Shown piece after piece: positions 23,580 to 31,778 of a stretch of 64,000 bases of DNA. The DNA comes from Kitasatospora papulosa (GTDB taxonomy: Bacteria > Actinomycetota > Actinomycetes > Streptomycetales > Streptomycetaceae). Made by a program: the position numbers and the translations under genes. The notes below the pieces were generated by a model, which was given only the letters and a program-made list of their open reading frames with translations, was not told where the DNA came from and searched no databases. Each line of letters begins with the position of its first letter. The first letter of the stretch is position 1. The DNA is taken from NCBI RefSeq assembly GCF_000717245.1, contig NZ_JNYQ01000004.1, forward strand, positions 1,178,001 to 1,242,000. Direction: 5' to 3'.

Positions 23580-24350
23580 CTACCCGTGGACGCCGGCCGC
23601 CGGCGGTCCCGCTCCCGGCTCCCTCGACCGCACACGCCGCCGGGCCGCTTCCAGAAGGCCCCGCAGCGAAGGCACCGTGCACCGGGCTCCCACATCCTCG
23701 AGCGCCCGGCGCTTGCGCCCGTTCACCGCATAGCCAATGAACGGTACACCTACCACCTTGGCGGCCAGGCAGTCCGCGGGCGAGTCACCGATCATCACCG
23801 CCTCCTGCGCGGTGGAACCGGTCGACTCCAGGGCGCGGACGAGACAGTGGGGGTCGGGCTTGAGCAGCCCCGGGTCGGAGGTGCGCCCGTGGATGTGCGC
23901 GACGGCCGGGACGGAAAGCCCGTGCCGCTCGAGGAAACGGATGACCGCCGCCGGGGAGTTGTTGGTGGTCACCGCCTGCCTCCAGCCACCGGCGTCGAGC
24001 GCCCCGATCAGCTCCAGCGCGTACGCCGTCGGCGTCGCGACGCCCGCGGCCTCGGCCTCCTCGGTGGTCAGGAAACGCTCGGCGCGGTCCGTCGCCGTGC
24101 TGCTCCCATGGTGCTTGGCCACCGCCTGGAGGAGTGCCAGCGGGTCACCCGCCGCCGATGCCGCGACGACGGGGTCGACGTCCCGCAGCTCGCCGGCCAG
24201 GCGTTCGGCGACCCCGGAGGCCGGGCGCCCCGAGAACAGGTCGCACAGCGGGCCGTCGAAGTCGAAGAGGACACAGTCCGCCGCCTCCAGGAGTGCGGCC
24301 GGGCACCGATCCGTGGCGCCGGAGAGGGAAGCATCGCGCCGGGCGCTCAT
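23580..24350 (-). CDS. devB: HAD-superfamily phosphatase DevB
   Basis: 256 residues of the haloacid dehalogenase family. Motif I is VLFDFDGPLCDLFSG with the nucleophilic Asp and the +2 Asp; motif II AVTTNNS; motif III the Lys of DPGLLKPDPH; motif IV VMIGDSPADCLAA. A helical cap lies between motif I and II. Substrate unknown. It follows devA by 53 bases on the same strand, and devA-devB is described as an operon needed for normal development in S. coelicolor (SCO4190-SCO4191, from memory); that synteny supports the name. The ATG at 24350 begins MSARRDASLSG. Confidence 0.85.
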   Translation of the reverse strand: MSARRDASLSGATDRCPAALLEAADCVLFDFDGPLCDLFSGRPASGVAERLAGELRDVDPVVAASAAGDPLALLQAVAKHHGSSTATDRAERFLTTEEAEAAGVATPTAYALELIGALDAGGWRQAVTTNNSPAAVIRFLERHGLSVPAVAHIHGRTSDPGLLKPDPHCLVRALESTGSTAQEAVMIGDSPADCLAAKVVGVPFIGYAVNGRKRRALEDVGARCTVPSLRGLLEAARRRVRSREPGAGPPAAGVHG

Positions 24351-24403
24351 GTGGGTGTTCCGTTCGGGAAGGGCGGTCGGATGGGTTGCCGTACCCGGCA
24401 CGG

Positions 24404-25333
24404 TCAGAACGCCGCCCTCGTGGCGAGGTTCTCCCAGGTGGCGTTGAAGAACTTCCGCGCGGCCCGCACCACTCCGGCCTGCTCGGGGGTGGAGTCGGCG
24501 GAGGCCCGGAAGGGATACAGCGTCGCCCCCGTGCCGTAGGCGTCGTACGTCGCGATCTCCTCCCCGTCCGGCAGGGTCGCGGTGCCCTCCTCCGGGATGT
24601 AGAAGCCCTGCAGCACCACACGGTTGTTCAGGATGTACAGCTTCATCTGGGGCGCGAAGGGGACCAGTCGCACCTGCACGTCGACCTCCTCCACGAGCTT
24701 GAGCCGGCGGAGTTCGAACAGGGCGGACCGCAGCATGGTCACGTGGCTGTGCAGGATCCCACCGAGCCGCGCGCGCACCCGGGGGTCGTCCTCCCCGGAC
24801 ACCTGCCGGGGGATCGCCAGCGCCGTCGACTCGGTGTTCGGGAGCAGCAGCCGCGCGGTGATGCTCCGCGGCGGGCTGACCTCTCCGGCGACGATGCGGT
24901 CCTTCTGGTCGACGACACGCGCCGCGAGCGACTCCGTCGTCATCGAGAAGACGTCGAGCTTGACCACGTTGGCCTCGAACGCCTCCACCAGGTAGGGCCT
25001 GAGCAGAACCGGCGGTACGCGTTCGGAGACGACGGCCCACACGCCGCCTTCGGGGCTCCCGGTCGGCGCCGGCACCTGACGTGTCTCGTCGGGCTCGGAG
25101 GCCACGTAGGACCCGCTTCCCTGCCGGGTGACGATCAGCTCCTCCTTGCGCAGAATGGCCAGCGCCTGACTGACGGTCGCCCGGGAGACCCCGAAGCGCG
25201 ACGCCAACTCCTCCTGCGTCGCGAGACGTTCCCCCGGCGCGTACGCCTCGCTGTTGATCTCCTTGCGCAGTTCGTCGGCTACCCACCGGTACTGGAACTT
25301 GGCATCACGCGGGACGGACCCATGACTTGTCAC
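24404..25333 (-). CDS. devA: GntR family developmental regulator DevA
   Basis: 309 residues. The GntR winged helix is YRWVADELRKEINSEAYAPG, RLATQEELASRFGVSRATVS, then QALAILRKEELIVTRQGSGS. The rest (about 80-309) is a large effector domain with no match to UTRA or FCD that I can see. DevA is required for aerial development in S. coelicolor and is reported to repress its own gene. The identification rests on the devB neighbour, length and position. The GTG at 25333 follows AAGG. Five ACTTGT/ACAAGT half-sites lie within 175 bases of the start, consistent with autoregulation. Confidence 0.85.
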   Translation of the reverse strand: MTSHGSVPRDAKFQYRWVADELRKEINSEAYAPGERLATQEELASRFGVSRATVSQALAILRKEELIVTRQGSGSYVASEPDETRQVPAPTGSPEGGVWAVVSERVPPVLLRPYLVEAFEANVVKLDVFSMTTESLAARVVDQKDRIVAGEVSPPRSITARLLLPNTESTALAIPRQVSGEDDPRVRARLGGILHSHVTMLRSALFELRRLKLVEEVDVQVRLVPFAPQMKLYILNNRVVLQGFYIPEEGTATLPDGEEIATYDAYGTGATLYPFRASADSTPEQAGVVRAARKFFNATWENLATRAAF

Positions 25334-25498
25334 ACTGCAACCTTACAACTCCTGTGCTGGCACTTTGAGATGGGGCACACATATTCGCCAGTCACAGCCT
25401 GAAGCCAACAACTAACCAAATAACCATACAAGTTTGTGAGGCTGCCACAGCGGGGCATAAGTACGACAAGTCAAACGGGGGACTTGTAAGGAACTTGT
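25325..25498. promoter_or_regulatory. cluster of five ACTTGT/ACAAGT sites upstream of devA
   Basis: ACTTGT at 25325-25330 (inside the first devA codons), ACAAGT at 25428-25433 and 25466-25471, ACTTGT at 25482-25487 and 25493-25498. The 25466 and 25482 sites form an inverted pair (ACAAGT-N10-ACTTGT). The region 25334-25500 is markedly AT-rich. It is the likely binding zone of DevA, controlling devA leftward and the small gene rightward. Confidence 0.6.
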
Positions 25499-25592
25499 CT
25501 GGTTCATGCGCAGCGTCGCGCACGGTAGCCGGCCTCCCCCACCCAGCGGCGCGTACCGCGCCGATTCCTCCATCTGGGAAGGAGTGACCGCC

Positions 25593-25757
25593 ATGCCCTT
25601 CATCACCTTGGGCCTTGAGCAGATCATTCAGTGGAAGTACGGCGTCATGGGCACCCTCGGTGTCACCCTGCTCAGTCTCGGCGCCAAGGTCGGCAACCCC
25701 AACTGCGCCTGTGCCGGTGCCCTCATCCTGGCCCTGCTGTTCGCGCCGACCGACTGA
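25593..25757 (+). CDS. 54-residue membrane peptide divergent from devA
   Basis: A small frame with an excellent ribosome site, GGAAGGAG, eight bases before the ATG. It encodes 54 residues: an amphipathic start (MPFITLGLEQIIQWKYGVM), a hydrophobic span (GTLGVTLLSLGAKVG), the polar turn NPNCACAG and a second hydrophobic stretch (ALILALLFAP) ending TD. That suggests a hairpin membrane peptide with two cysteines at the turn. I recognise no family. Its promoter region is shared with devA and contains the ACTTGT sites, so DevA may control it. Confidence 0.7.
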   Translation: MPFITLGLEQIIQWKYGVMGTLGVTLLSLGAKVGNPNCACAGALILALLFAPTD

Positions 25758-25812
25758 CCACCGTTGCGCCGGCGGTCCAGGCCGGCGGAACGGTCAGGGT
25801 GGCGGTGAAGCC

Positions 25813-27069
25813 TCAGAACACGTCCGGGCACCACGCCCGCCGTGGCGCCCGGAACACCGTGTCGGCCTCCGCCGCCGCCCCCGCACGGTGCTCCTCGATC
25901 CGGCCCAGCGCGGCGAGCCGCAGCGCGGACTCGTCCCCCAGATACAGCGTGCCCAACTCGCCCACGTCCAGGGACAGGTCCGCGTCCCGCGTCGTCGGGA
26001 CGCACGAGGCGCCCGACGGTGACACCTCCAGCAGGAAACGGCCGCCGGCCAGACCTGCGGGGTCCCGGACGTCCAGGACCAGGGCCGCCCCGGTGGCGTA
26101 CGTACGCGCCTCCAAGGCCCGGGGCACGTCCAGGACGCGCAGCCACAGCCAGTCCGCGTACGTCACGACGCGGGCGGCACGCGGGTCCGGCAGGAGGAGC
26201 GGCACCAGGTCGTCCGGGGCGCGGTAGCCGGTACGGACCGTGGTGATCCAGTCGATCGAACAGACGAACTGCCACAGGGCGCGTTCCGCCGCCGGGGTCA
26301 CGGCGGTCATGCCGACGACCGTCGCCTTGTTGAGCGGCTGTTTCCCGTCGCCCCAGCGGTCGTCGGCGCGGTAGGCGATCAACCCGTCCGTCTCCCCGTC
26401 CGCCGAGCGGTACACCGCGTAGAACGGCTCCGTCCACGTCTCGTACGCGGGGAGGTCCACCCCGGTGCTGCGCTGCCACCAGCGCTCGTCCCGCGAGACC
26501 ACACCGTGCTGCCGGGCGGCGAGACGGGTGTGGAGCTCGGGCCCCAGCTTGCGTACGTCGGCTCCGTCGACCAGTTCGATCCGGCCGCCGTCCGCTTCCG
26601 AGGGGATCCTCGCACGCGGATCCAGACCCGCCCGGGGGACGTCGATCTCCCACTCGGTGGCCCAGGCGGCCGGCCCGAATCCGTACCGTCCGTAGATCGG
26701 GTACTCGGCGGCGATCAGCGAGGCGACCACGTCGCCGCGCTCCTTCGCCGCGGCCAGGTCCGTGGCCATCATCCGGCTCAGCAGCCCGCGCCGGCGGTGC
26801 GTGGGGGTGACCGTCACGGCGGTGACGGCGTCCGCCCGCACCTTCGCCCCGCCGACGACGGTGAGTTCCTGCGCGAAGGACCGGAAGGTCGCCACGCAGC
26901 GCCCGGCGTCGAAGACGCCCTGGACACGGGCGAGATCGGTGTGTGCCAGCCGCACCGCGACCTCCTGCTCGCCGGGAACCGCGGCCGACGCCCGCAGGAA
27001 CCCGGTCCCGACGGCACGGAGCCAGTCGGGGTATTCGGCGGCGGTCACGAGGCGCGGATCAAGGCTCAT
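25813..27069 (-). CDS. Eis-like GNAT acetyltransferase
   Basis: 418 residues, the three-part architecture of the Eis family: N-terminal GNAT domain with acetyl-CoA loop VTVTPTHRRRGLLSRMM (about 90-106), a second degenerate GNAT domain, and a C-terminal sterol-carrier-like domain (VLDVRDPAGLAGGRFLLEVS). It ends in Phe, as in mycobacterial Eis where the C-terminal carboxylate acts in catalysis; YPIYGRYGFGPA carries the conserved tyrosine. Eis proteins acetylate aminoglycosides at several amines and also protein lysines; substrate here unknown. Start ATG at 27069. Confidence 0.9.
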   Translation of the reverse strand: MSLDPRLVTAAEYPDWLRAVGTGFLRASAAVPGEQEVAVRLAHTDLARVQGVFDAGRCVATFRSFAQELTVVGGAKVRADAVTAVTVTPTHRRRGLLSRMMATDLAAAKERGDVVASLIAAEYPIYGRYGFGPAAWATEWEIDVPRAGLDPRARIPSEADGGRIELVDGADVRKLGPELHTRLAARQHGVVSRDERWWQRSTGVDLPAYETWTEPFYAVYRSADGETDGLIAYRADDRWGDGKQPLNKATVVGMTAVTPAAERALWQFVCSIDWITTVRTGYRAPDDLVPLLLPDPRAARVVTYADWLWLRVLDVPRALEARTYATGAALVLDVRDPAGLAGGRFLLEVSPSGASCVPTTRDADLSLDVGELGTLYLGDESALRLAALGRIEEHRAGAAAEADTVFRAPRRAWCPDVF

Positions 27070-27139
27070 ACGGCCCACGCTAGGCACGGGGCGCGCGTGA
27101 TGTCGCGCGCTTTTCCCGCCGCCCGGCTGCGGGCCCGGC

Positions 27140-28117
27140 TCAGAACGCCGCCCTGATCGCGCCGACCTCCTCGGCACCGCCCAGCAGCGGCGCACGCCCG
27201 ATCCGCGACACCACGGGGGCGTCCACGCCGACCAGTTCGAGGGCCCTGGCCAGCACCGGGCCCAGGGCGCGGGTGGAACCGTCGTCGATCTTGAACGCCA
27301 GTGCCCTGCCGTCGGGGAGGGCCACGGCCTGCACGGCCTCCGCGCCCATCTTGGAGAGCGTGCCCGGCACCTCCCGCATCAGCCAGGTGTCCGGACGCCG
27401 CGTGCCCGCGACGTACTCCGGGTGCGCCCGCATCGCGTCCGCGACCCGGCGCTCCGCGGAACCGGGCTCCGCCAGCACGAAGGAGCGGAACGCACGGGCC
27501 AGGCCCACCAGCCCGATCGCCATCAGTGGGGCCCCGCAGCCGTCCGTGCCGACCGCCGCGACGGGCTCGCCCGCCGCCTCCGCGACCACCTCGCCGACCA
27601 GCCTCTGCAGGGGGTGCGCCGGGTCGAGATAGGTGGCGGTGTCCCAGCCGTTGCGTACGCAGACGGCGAGCATCGCCGCGTGCTTCCCGGAGCAGTTCAT
27701 GGTGAGCGGCTCCCGCACACCCCCGGCCGCGAGGTACTCCTCCGCCTCGACCGGGTCCAGCGGCAGGTCCGGCGGGGTCTGGAGGTCGTCCGGCTCCAGG
27801 CCGTGCTCGGCGAGCATCGTGCGGACCAGTTCGAGGTGGAAACCCTCACCCGAATGGCTCGCGGCGGCCAGCGCCAGCCGCTCCCCCGAGAGGTCCAGGC
27901 CGGCCCGCAGGATCGCGGCGGCCTGCATCGGCTTGTTGGACGAGCGCGGGAACACCGGGCCGGCCGGGTCGCCGAGTGCGAGCTCCACACTCCCGTCCGC
28001 GGCCAGGACGACCAGCGATCCCCGGTGGCGGCCCTCGGTGAAACCGGACCGTACGACCTCGGCCAGCACCGGGAGCTCGGGGGACGGGGTCGACGAGGGA
28101 GCTATGAAGGAGGTCAT
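27140..28117 (-). CDS. asparaginase II-type (PF06089) hydrolase
   Basis: 325 residues of the thermolabile/Rhizobium-type asparaginase family, unrelated to the classical bacterial enzymes. Diagnostic segments are VLAEVVRSGFTEGRHRGSLV, PVFPRSSNKPMQAAA, LALAAASHSGEGFHLELVR and PLTMNCSGKHAAMLAVC, the SxxK-bearing and NCSGKH catalytic motifs, then VGTDGCGAPLMAIGL. It would release ammonia from asparagine in the cytosol, although some family members act on other amides. Monocistronic, with a hairpin just upstream separating it from rsiG. Confidence 0.88.
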   Translation of the reverse strand: MTSFIAPSSTPSPELPVLAEVVRSGFTEGRHRGSLVVLAADGSVELALGDPAGPVFPRSSNKPMQAAAILRAGLDLSGERLALAAASHSGEGFHLELVRTMLAEHGLEPDDLQTPPDLPLDPVEAEEYLAAGGVREPLTMNCSGKHAAMLAVCVRNGWDTATYLDPAHPLQRLVGEVVAEAAGEPVAAVGTDGCGAPLMAIGLVGLARAFRSFVLAEPGSAERRVADAMRAHPEYVAGTRRPDTWLMREVPGTLSKMGAEAVQAVALPDGRALAFKIDDGSTRALGPVLARALELVGVDAPVVSRIGRAPLLGGAEEVGAIRAAF

Positions 28118-28128
28118 GGGGCGGGTGG

Positions 28129-28164
28129 CCTTCCGGGGACGGGCTGTGACCCGCCCCCGGAAGG
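28129..28164 (-). terminator. hairpin between rsiG and the asparaginase gene
   Basis: Perfect arms CCTTCCGGGG (28129-28138) and CCCCGGAAGG (28155-28164) with a further GGG/CCC pair inside the loop. It starts 7 bases beyond the rsiG stop. Confidence 0.7.
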
Positions 28165-28170
28165 GTCGCT

Positions 28171-28845
28171 TCAGGCGAGCAGGTCCGCTACTTGTGCTTC
28201 CCCGTCACGGTACCTGCGGGCGATCTCCGCGCTGCAATCGTCGACGGTCCGCTGGAGCCGGTGACGGCGCCGCGACACCTGCCGCTCGTAGCGGACGAGC
28301 CGCCCCATGGCGGCGAGGAGCTCTTCGTCCGTCCGGGCGTCGAGGTCGGAGAGCCCGACCTCCGCGAGCGTGTCCGCCGCAAGTTGCCGGTACTCGTCGC
28401 TGCGCGGCGTGGTGAGGGTGACGTGCCGCACCGAGGAGCGGTGGACGGACGGGGTGTCGGTGAGGATCTCCGAGAGCCGGTCGACGACGGGGGACTCCGG
28501 GTCCACCCGCCGGGCCAGCTCCGCCCGCAGGATGTCGATGCGGCCCTGGACGAGGCGGCGTACGTAACTGAGGTCCGCCTCGTCACGCTGGGCGTCACGG
28601 CGCAGGGTGCGCAGATCCGGCAGTCGCAGCCCGCCGAATTCGGGCTGTGGTCGCACGGAGGCCAGACCTTCGACCGCACCGCCTCCGGTCTGCCCGGGCA
28701 CGGACACCGCTGCGGGCATCTGTACGGGCGGCGGGGTGGGCGGCTGCCCCGGCGCGGCACCCGTCCGCTGGACCGGCGGCCGAAGGCCGGCGGTACGCGT
28801 CCTCGGTACGGCGCCGGACGATGGCCCGGTTCCACGTGTCGTCAT
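28171..28845 (-). CDS. rsiG: RsiG, c-di-GMP-dependent anti-sigma factor for sigma WhiG
   Basis: 224 residues. RsiG holds the sporulation sigma factor WhiG inactive when two c-di-GMP molecules are bound on its antiparallel coiled coil. The diagnostic motif E(X)3S(X)2R(X)3Q(X)3D occurs twice, perfectly: E89-S93-R96-Q100-D104 (EADLSYVRRLVQGRID) and E187-S191-R194-Q198-D202 (ERQVSRRRHRLQRTVD). Both lie in long helices, as required. The first 80 residues are a Pro/Gly-rich disordered extension. whiG itself is not in the window. The ATG at 28845 follows GAGGGGACGG. All ligand-contacting positions are intact, so binding should be conserved. Confidence 0.95.
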   Translation of the reverse strand: MTTRGTGPSSGAVPRTRTAGLRPPVQRTGAAPGQPPTPPPVQMPAAVSVPGQTGGGAVEGLASVRPQPEFGGLRLPDLRTLRRDAQRDEADLSYVRRLVQGRIDILRAELARRVDPESPVVDRLSEILTDTPSVHRSSVRHVTLTTPRSDEYRQLAADTLAEVGLSDLDARTDEELLAAMGRLVRYERQVSRRRHRLQRTVDDCSAEIARRYRDGEAQVADLLA

Positions 28846-28960
28846 GATGTTCCGTCCCCTCGACCGGTGCGTCGGCACACCGACATCGTGCATGGTGCCA
28901 CTACGCACGGTGTTCATGCAGGTGCTCTGTACCCGTTCGGCCCAAGATAGGTTGGTCTGT

Positions 28961-29410
28961 ATGCGTGCAGTGATACAGAGGGTGGACGGCGCGAGCGTCA
29001 CCGTGGCGGGCGCCGCGGACGACTCGCAGGGTGCCGGGACGGTCGGCGAGATCGTCGGTGAGGGCCTGTGTGTGCTGGTGGGAGTCACCCACGGGGACAC
29101 CGCGGAGAAGGCGGCACAGCTCGCCCGCAAGCTCTGGACCCTGCGGATCCTGGACGGCGAGAAGTCGTGCTCGGACGTGAACGCCCCGCTGCTGGTGATC
29201 TCGCAGTTCACTCTGTACGGAGACGCCAGGAAGGGTCGCCGGCCCACCTGGAACGCCGCGGCACCCGGCGAGGTCGCCGAACCGCTGGTCGACGAGGTGG
29301 TCGCGCAGCTGCGCGCCCTCGGCGCACGGGTGGAGACGGGCCGGTTCGGGGCGGACATGCGTGTCTCGCTCACGAACCACGGCCCGTTCACCGTCCTGGT
29401 CGAGGTGTAG
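28961..29410 (+). CDS. dtd: D-aminoacyl-tRNA deacylase
   Basis: Hydrolyses D-amino acids (and glycine on tRNA-Ala) from mischarged tRNA, in the cytosol. 149 residues, the usual length. Signatures: MRAVIQRVDGASVTV at the N-terminus, the active-site SQFTLYGDARKGRRP, and the cross-subunit Gly-cisPro motif in NHGPFTVLVEV at the C-terminus. The homodimer places both motifs in one site. No ribosome site is visible, but TAGGTT ends seven bases before the ATG, so a leaderless message is likely. It converges with ygfZ, only 17 bases apart. Confidence 0.95.
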   Translation: MRAVIQRVDGASVTVAGAADDSQGAGTVGEIVGEGLCVLVGVTHGDTAEKAAQLARKLWTLRILDGEKSCSDVNAPLLVISQFTLYGDARKGRRPTWNAAAPGEVAEPLVDEVVAQLRALGARVETGRFGADMRVSLTNHGPFTVLVEV

Positions 29411-29427
29411 CGGCCCGCCCCGCCCCT

Positions 29428-30393
29428 CTACGGCTCGACGACCGTCTCCTGGGCCGCCGCGGTGTCACCCGCGATCAGCTCCGCGTCCACCGCGACGTTC
29501 CGCTTCACCAGGGCCAGGGCGATCGGCCCCAGCTCGTGGTGGCGGGCCGAGGTGGTGACGAAGCCGAGCTGGCGGCCTTCCTGTCCGTCGGCGGCGAGCC
29601 GGACCGGCGTCCCGTGTCCGGGCAGGTGCACCTCGCTGCCGTCGAGGTGCAGGAAGACGAGCCGGCGCGGCGGCTTCCCCAGGTTGTGGACACGGGCGAC
29701 CGTCTCCTGTCCCCGGTAGCAGCCCTTCTGGAGGTGCACGGCGCTGCCGATCCAGCCCAGCTCGTGCGGGATGGTGCGGTGGTCGGTCTCGAAGCCCAGG
29801 CGCGGGCGGTACGCCTCCACGCGCAGCGCCTCGTACGCCAGGATCCCGGCCACCGGGCCGTGGGCGGCCGCGTAGGGCTCCAGGTCGGCGCGCGGCAGGA
29901 AGAGATCGCGGCCGTGGGCCGTCTCGCGCACGGCGACCCCGTCGGGGACCTCCGCGATGGAACCGGCCGGCAGGTGCACCACGGCGAAGTCCTCGGTGCG
30001 GTCGGCGACCTCGACCCGGTAGAAGAACTTCATCGACTCCAGGTACGCGACCAGGTCGCCCTGGGTCCCGGGCTCGGCGTGCATCCACACCGTCGTGCCG
30101 TCGTCGACCAGGTAGAGGGCGTGCTCGATGTGTCCGTTGGCGGAGAGGATCAGCGCCTCGGTCGCCTGGTTCGGCGCGAGGTCGCTGACGTGCTGGGTGA
30201 GCAGCAGGTGCAGCCAGGCCAGCCGGTCGTCTCCGGTCACCGTGACGACCCCGCGGTGCGAGAGGTCGACGAGACCGCTGCCGTCGGCGAGTGCGCGTTG
30301 CTCACGGAACAGGTCGCCGTAGTGCGCGGCGACGCCTTCGTCACGCCCCTCGGCGGGAACGGCACCGGGCAGGGACAGCAGGGGGCTCTTCAT
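29428..30393 (-). CDS. ygfZ: YgfZ/GcvT-domain folate-binding protein
   Basis: 321 residues of the GcvT-like family. The family signature is KGCYRGQETVARVHNLGKPP, the K-G-C-Y-x-G-Q-E motif with the essential cysteine. The N-terminal folate-binding part shows LVDLSHRGVVTVTGDDRLAW and LLLTQHVSDLAPNQ. In other bacteria YgfZ uses tetrahydrofolate to help assembly or repair of some iron-sulfur clusters. It is followed upstream on the same strand by nur (30-base gap), so the two may be cotranscribed. Confidence 0.9.
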   Translation of the reverse strand: MKSPLLSLPGAVPAEGRDEGVAAHYGDLFREQRALADGSGLVDLSHRGVVTVTGDDRLAWLHLLLTQHVSDLAPNQATEALILSANGHIEHALYLVDDGTTVWMHAEPGTQGDLVAYLESMKFFYRVEVADRTEDFAVVHLPAGSIAEVPDGVAVRETAHGRDLFLPRADLEPYAAAHGPVAGILAYEALRVEAYRPRLGFETDHRTIPHELGWIGSAVHLQKGCYRGQETVARVHNLGKPPRRLVFLHLDGSEVHLPGHGTPVRLAADGQEGRQLGFVTTSARHHELGPIALALVKRNVAVDAELIAGDTAAAQETVVEP

Positions 30394-30423
30394 GCGACCA
30401 GCGTACGACTCGTACGGCTCGGA

Positions 30424-30882
30424 CTACCGCCCGCCGGCGCTCCCGGCCGGCCCGTCCTCGGCCGCCTTCGCCGCGCAGTCGGCACAGCGCCCGAAGATCG
30501 CGAAGTGCTTCATGTCGGTCTCGAAGCCGAAGGCACCCCGCAGCTTCGCCGTGAAGTCGGCGACCACGTCGACATCGGCCTCGATGACGTCCGTGCAGTC
30601 ACGGCAGACGAGGTGGATGTGGTGGTGGCGGTCCGCCAGGTGGTAGGTGGGGGCACCGTGCCCGAGGTGGGCGTGGCTGACCAGCCCGAGCTCCTCCAGG
30701 AGCTCCAGGGTCCGGTAGACGGTGGAGATGTTCACGCCCGACGCCGTCCTGCGCACCTCGCAGAGGATGTCGTCGGGGGTCGCGTGTTCCAGCTTGTCGA
30801 CGGCTTCCAGGACGAGCTGGCGCTGGGGCGTCAGCCGGTAGCCACGCTGCCGAAGATCGGTCTTCCAGTCGGTGCTCACCAC
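30424..30882 (-). CDS. nur: Nur, nickel-responsive FUR-family repressor
   Basis: 152 residues. Fur fold: YRLTPQRQLVLEAVDKLEHA and NISTVYRTLELLEELGLV form the winged helix, HHHIHLVCRDCTDVIEADVD the dimer domain. All nickel ligands known for S. coelicolor Nur are at the same numbers: His70, His72 and His126 (Ni site) and His33, His86, His88, His90 (M site), with CxxC pairs at 93/96 and near the C-terminus. Nur represses nickel uptake and sodF when nickel is present. The start is the first of two GTGs (30882); TACACT ends about seven bases upstream, so the message may be leaderless. Confidence 0.93.
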   Translation of the reverse strand: MVSTDWKTDLRQRGYRLTPQRQLVLEAVDKLEHATPDDILCEVRRTASGVNISTVYRTLELLEELGLVSHAHLGHGAPTYHLADRHHHIHLVCRDCTDVIEADVDVVADFTAKLRGAFGFETDMKHFAIFGRCADCAAKAAEDGPAGSAGGR

Positions 30883-30946
30883 AGCCCCAGTGTAGGGCTG
30901 GGCGGGCGTGGGGCCCCGGGTCCGTGCGGAACGGGGCCCGGTCCGG

Positions 30947-31519
30947 CTACTTGAAGAAGGCGATGCCGTCGTCCGGCAGGTCCCCGAGGCCCCTCGCCAT
31001 CTCGGCGACCTCACCCGGCGTGACGACCTTCTTCAGGTGCGCCGACATGTACGGCCGCAGTTCCACGTCGGGGGTGGCCTTCTCGCCGACCCACATCAGG
31101 TCGCTGTGCACGTAGCCGTAGAGGCGCTTGCCGCCGCTGTACGGGCCGGAGGCCGCGGTGCGGGCCACCGCGTCGGTGGCGATGTCGATCTGCGGCTTCT
31201 GCTTGGCCAGCTCGCCGTACCAGACCTCGACGACGCCCTGGTCGCGCACCATGACGATCTCGACCTTGCGGTCCTTGTCGATGCGCCAGTAGCCGGACTC
31301 GGACTCCAGCGGCTTGACCTGGTTGCCCTCGGCGTCCAGCACCCACGAGTGCGAGACGTACTCGAGGAAGTCACGGCCGTCGTGGCTGAAGGTCACTTCC
31401 TGGCCGAAGTTGCACTTCTCGGCGCCGGGGAAGTCGGAGACGCCCGCACCCGCCCAGTTGCCGAGGAGGAAGGCCAGCGGCACGAGGTCCGGGTGGAGGT
31501 CGGACGGAATCTCGATCAT
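30947..31519 (-). CDS. nitrobindin-like heme-binding (FABP/THAP4-type) protein
   Basis: 190 residues. The beta-barrel signature GxWxGxG is present as LLGNWAGAGVSDFPG (about 19-32), and the C-terminal RPYMSAHLKKV carries the histidine in the place of the proximal heme ligand of nitrobindins. Actinobacterial members bind ferric heme and can isomerise peroxynitrite to nitrate. The intervening strands (EVTFSHDGRDFLEYVSHSW, SGYWRIDKDRKVEIVMV) fit a ten-strand barrel. It lies 64 bases upstream of nur on the same strand. Function here is inferred from family. Confidence 0.85.
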   Translation of the reverse strand: MIEIPSDLHPDLVPLAFLLGNWAGAGVSDFPGAEKCNFGQEVTFSHDGRDFLEYVSHSWVLDAEGNQVKPLESESGYWRIDKDRKVEIVMVRDQGVVEVWYGELAKQKPQIDIATDAVARTAASGPYSGGKRLYGYVHSDLMWVGEKATPDVELRPYMSAHLKKVVTPGEVAEMARGLGDLPDDGIAFFK

Positions 31520-31568
31520 GAGCGGCTCAGACGATCTGTGAGGGTGTACGGGACGTGTTCGGCGAGGG

Positions 31569-31670
31569 TCAGCGCTGGCCCTGGTACAGCTTCTTCACGG
31601 TCACGGCGGCGAAGGCGAGCACGCCGACGCAGACCAGGACCAGCAGAGCGGAGAAGAAAGCCTCAAGCAC
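31569..31670 (-). CDS. 33-residue single-span membrane peptide
   Basis: A GTG start at 31670 with GAGGAG five bases upstream. The 33 residues comprise a short polar start (MLEAFF), one long hydrophobic span (SALLVLVCVGVLAFAAVTV) and a basic end (KKLYQGQR), i.e. an N-out or N-in single-pass peptide with its positive end in the cytosol. It sits between the three-paralogue operon and the nitrobindin gene, all on the minus strand. No family known to me. Confidence 0.7.
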   Translation of the reverse strand: MLEAFFSALLVLVCVGVLAFAAVTVKKLYQGQR

Positions 31671-31778
31671 GGGAGCTCCTCGGAACGAACGACATGACGG
31701 CAGCGGACGGCCGGGCCCCCAGCCTAATGGGTGGGGGCCCGGCGCGGCGGCGCGGGGTTTCCCCCGGGCGCGGCCGGA

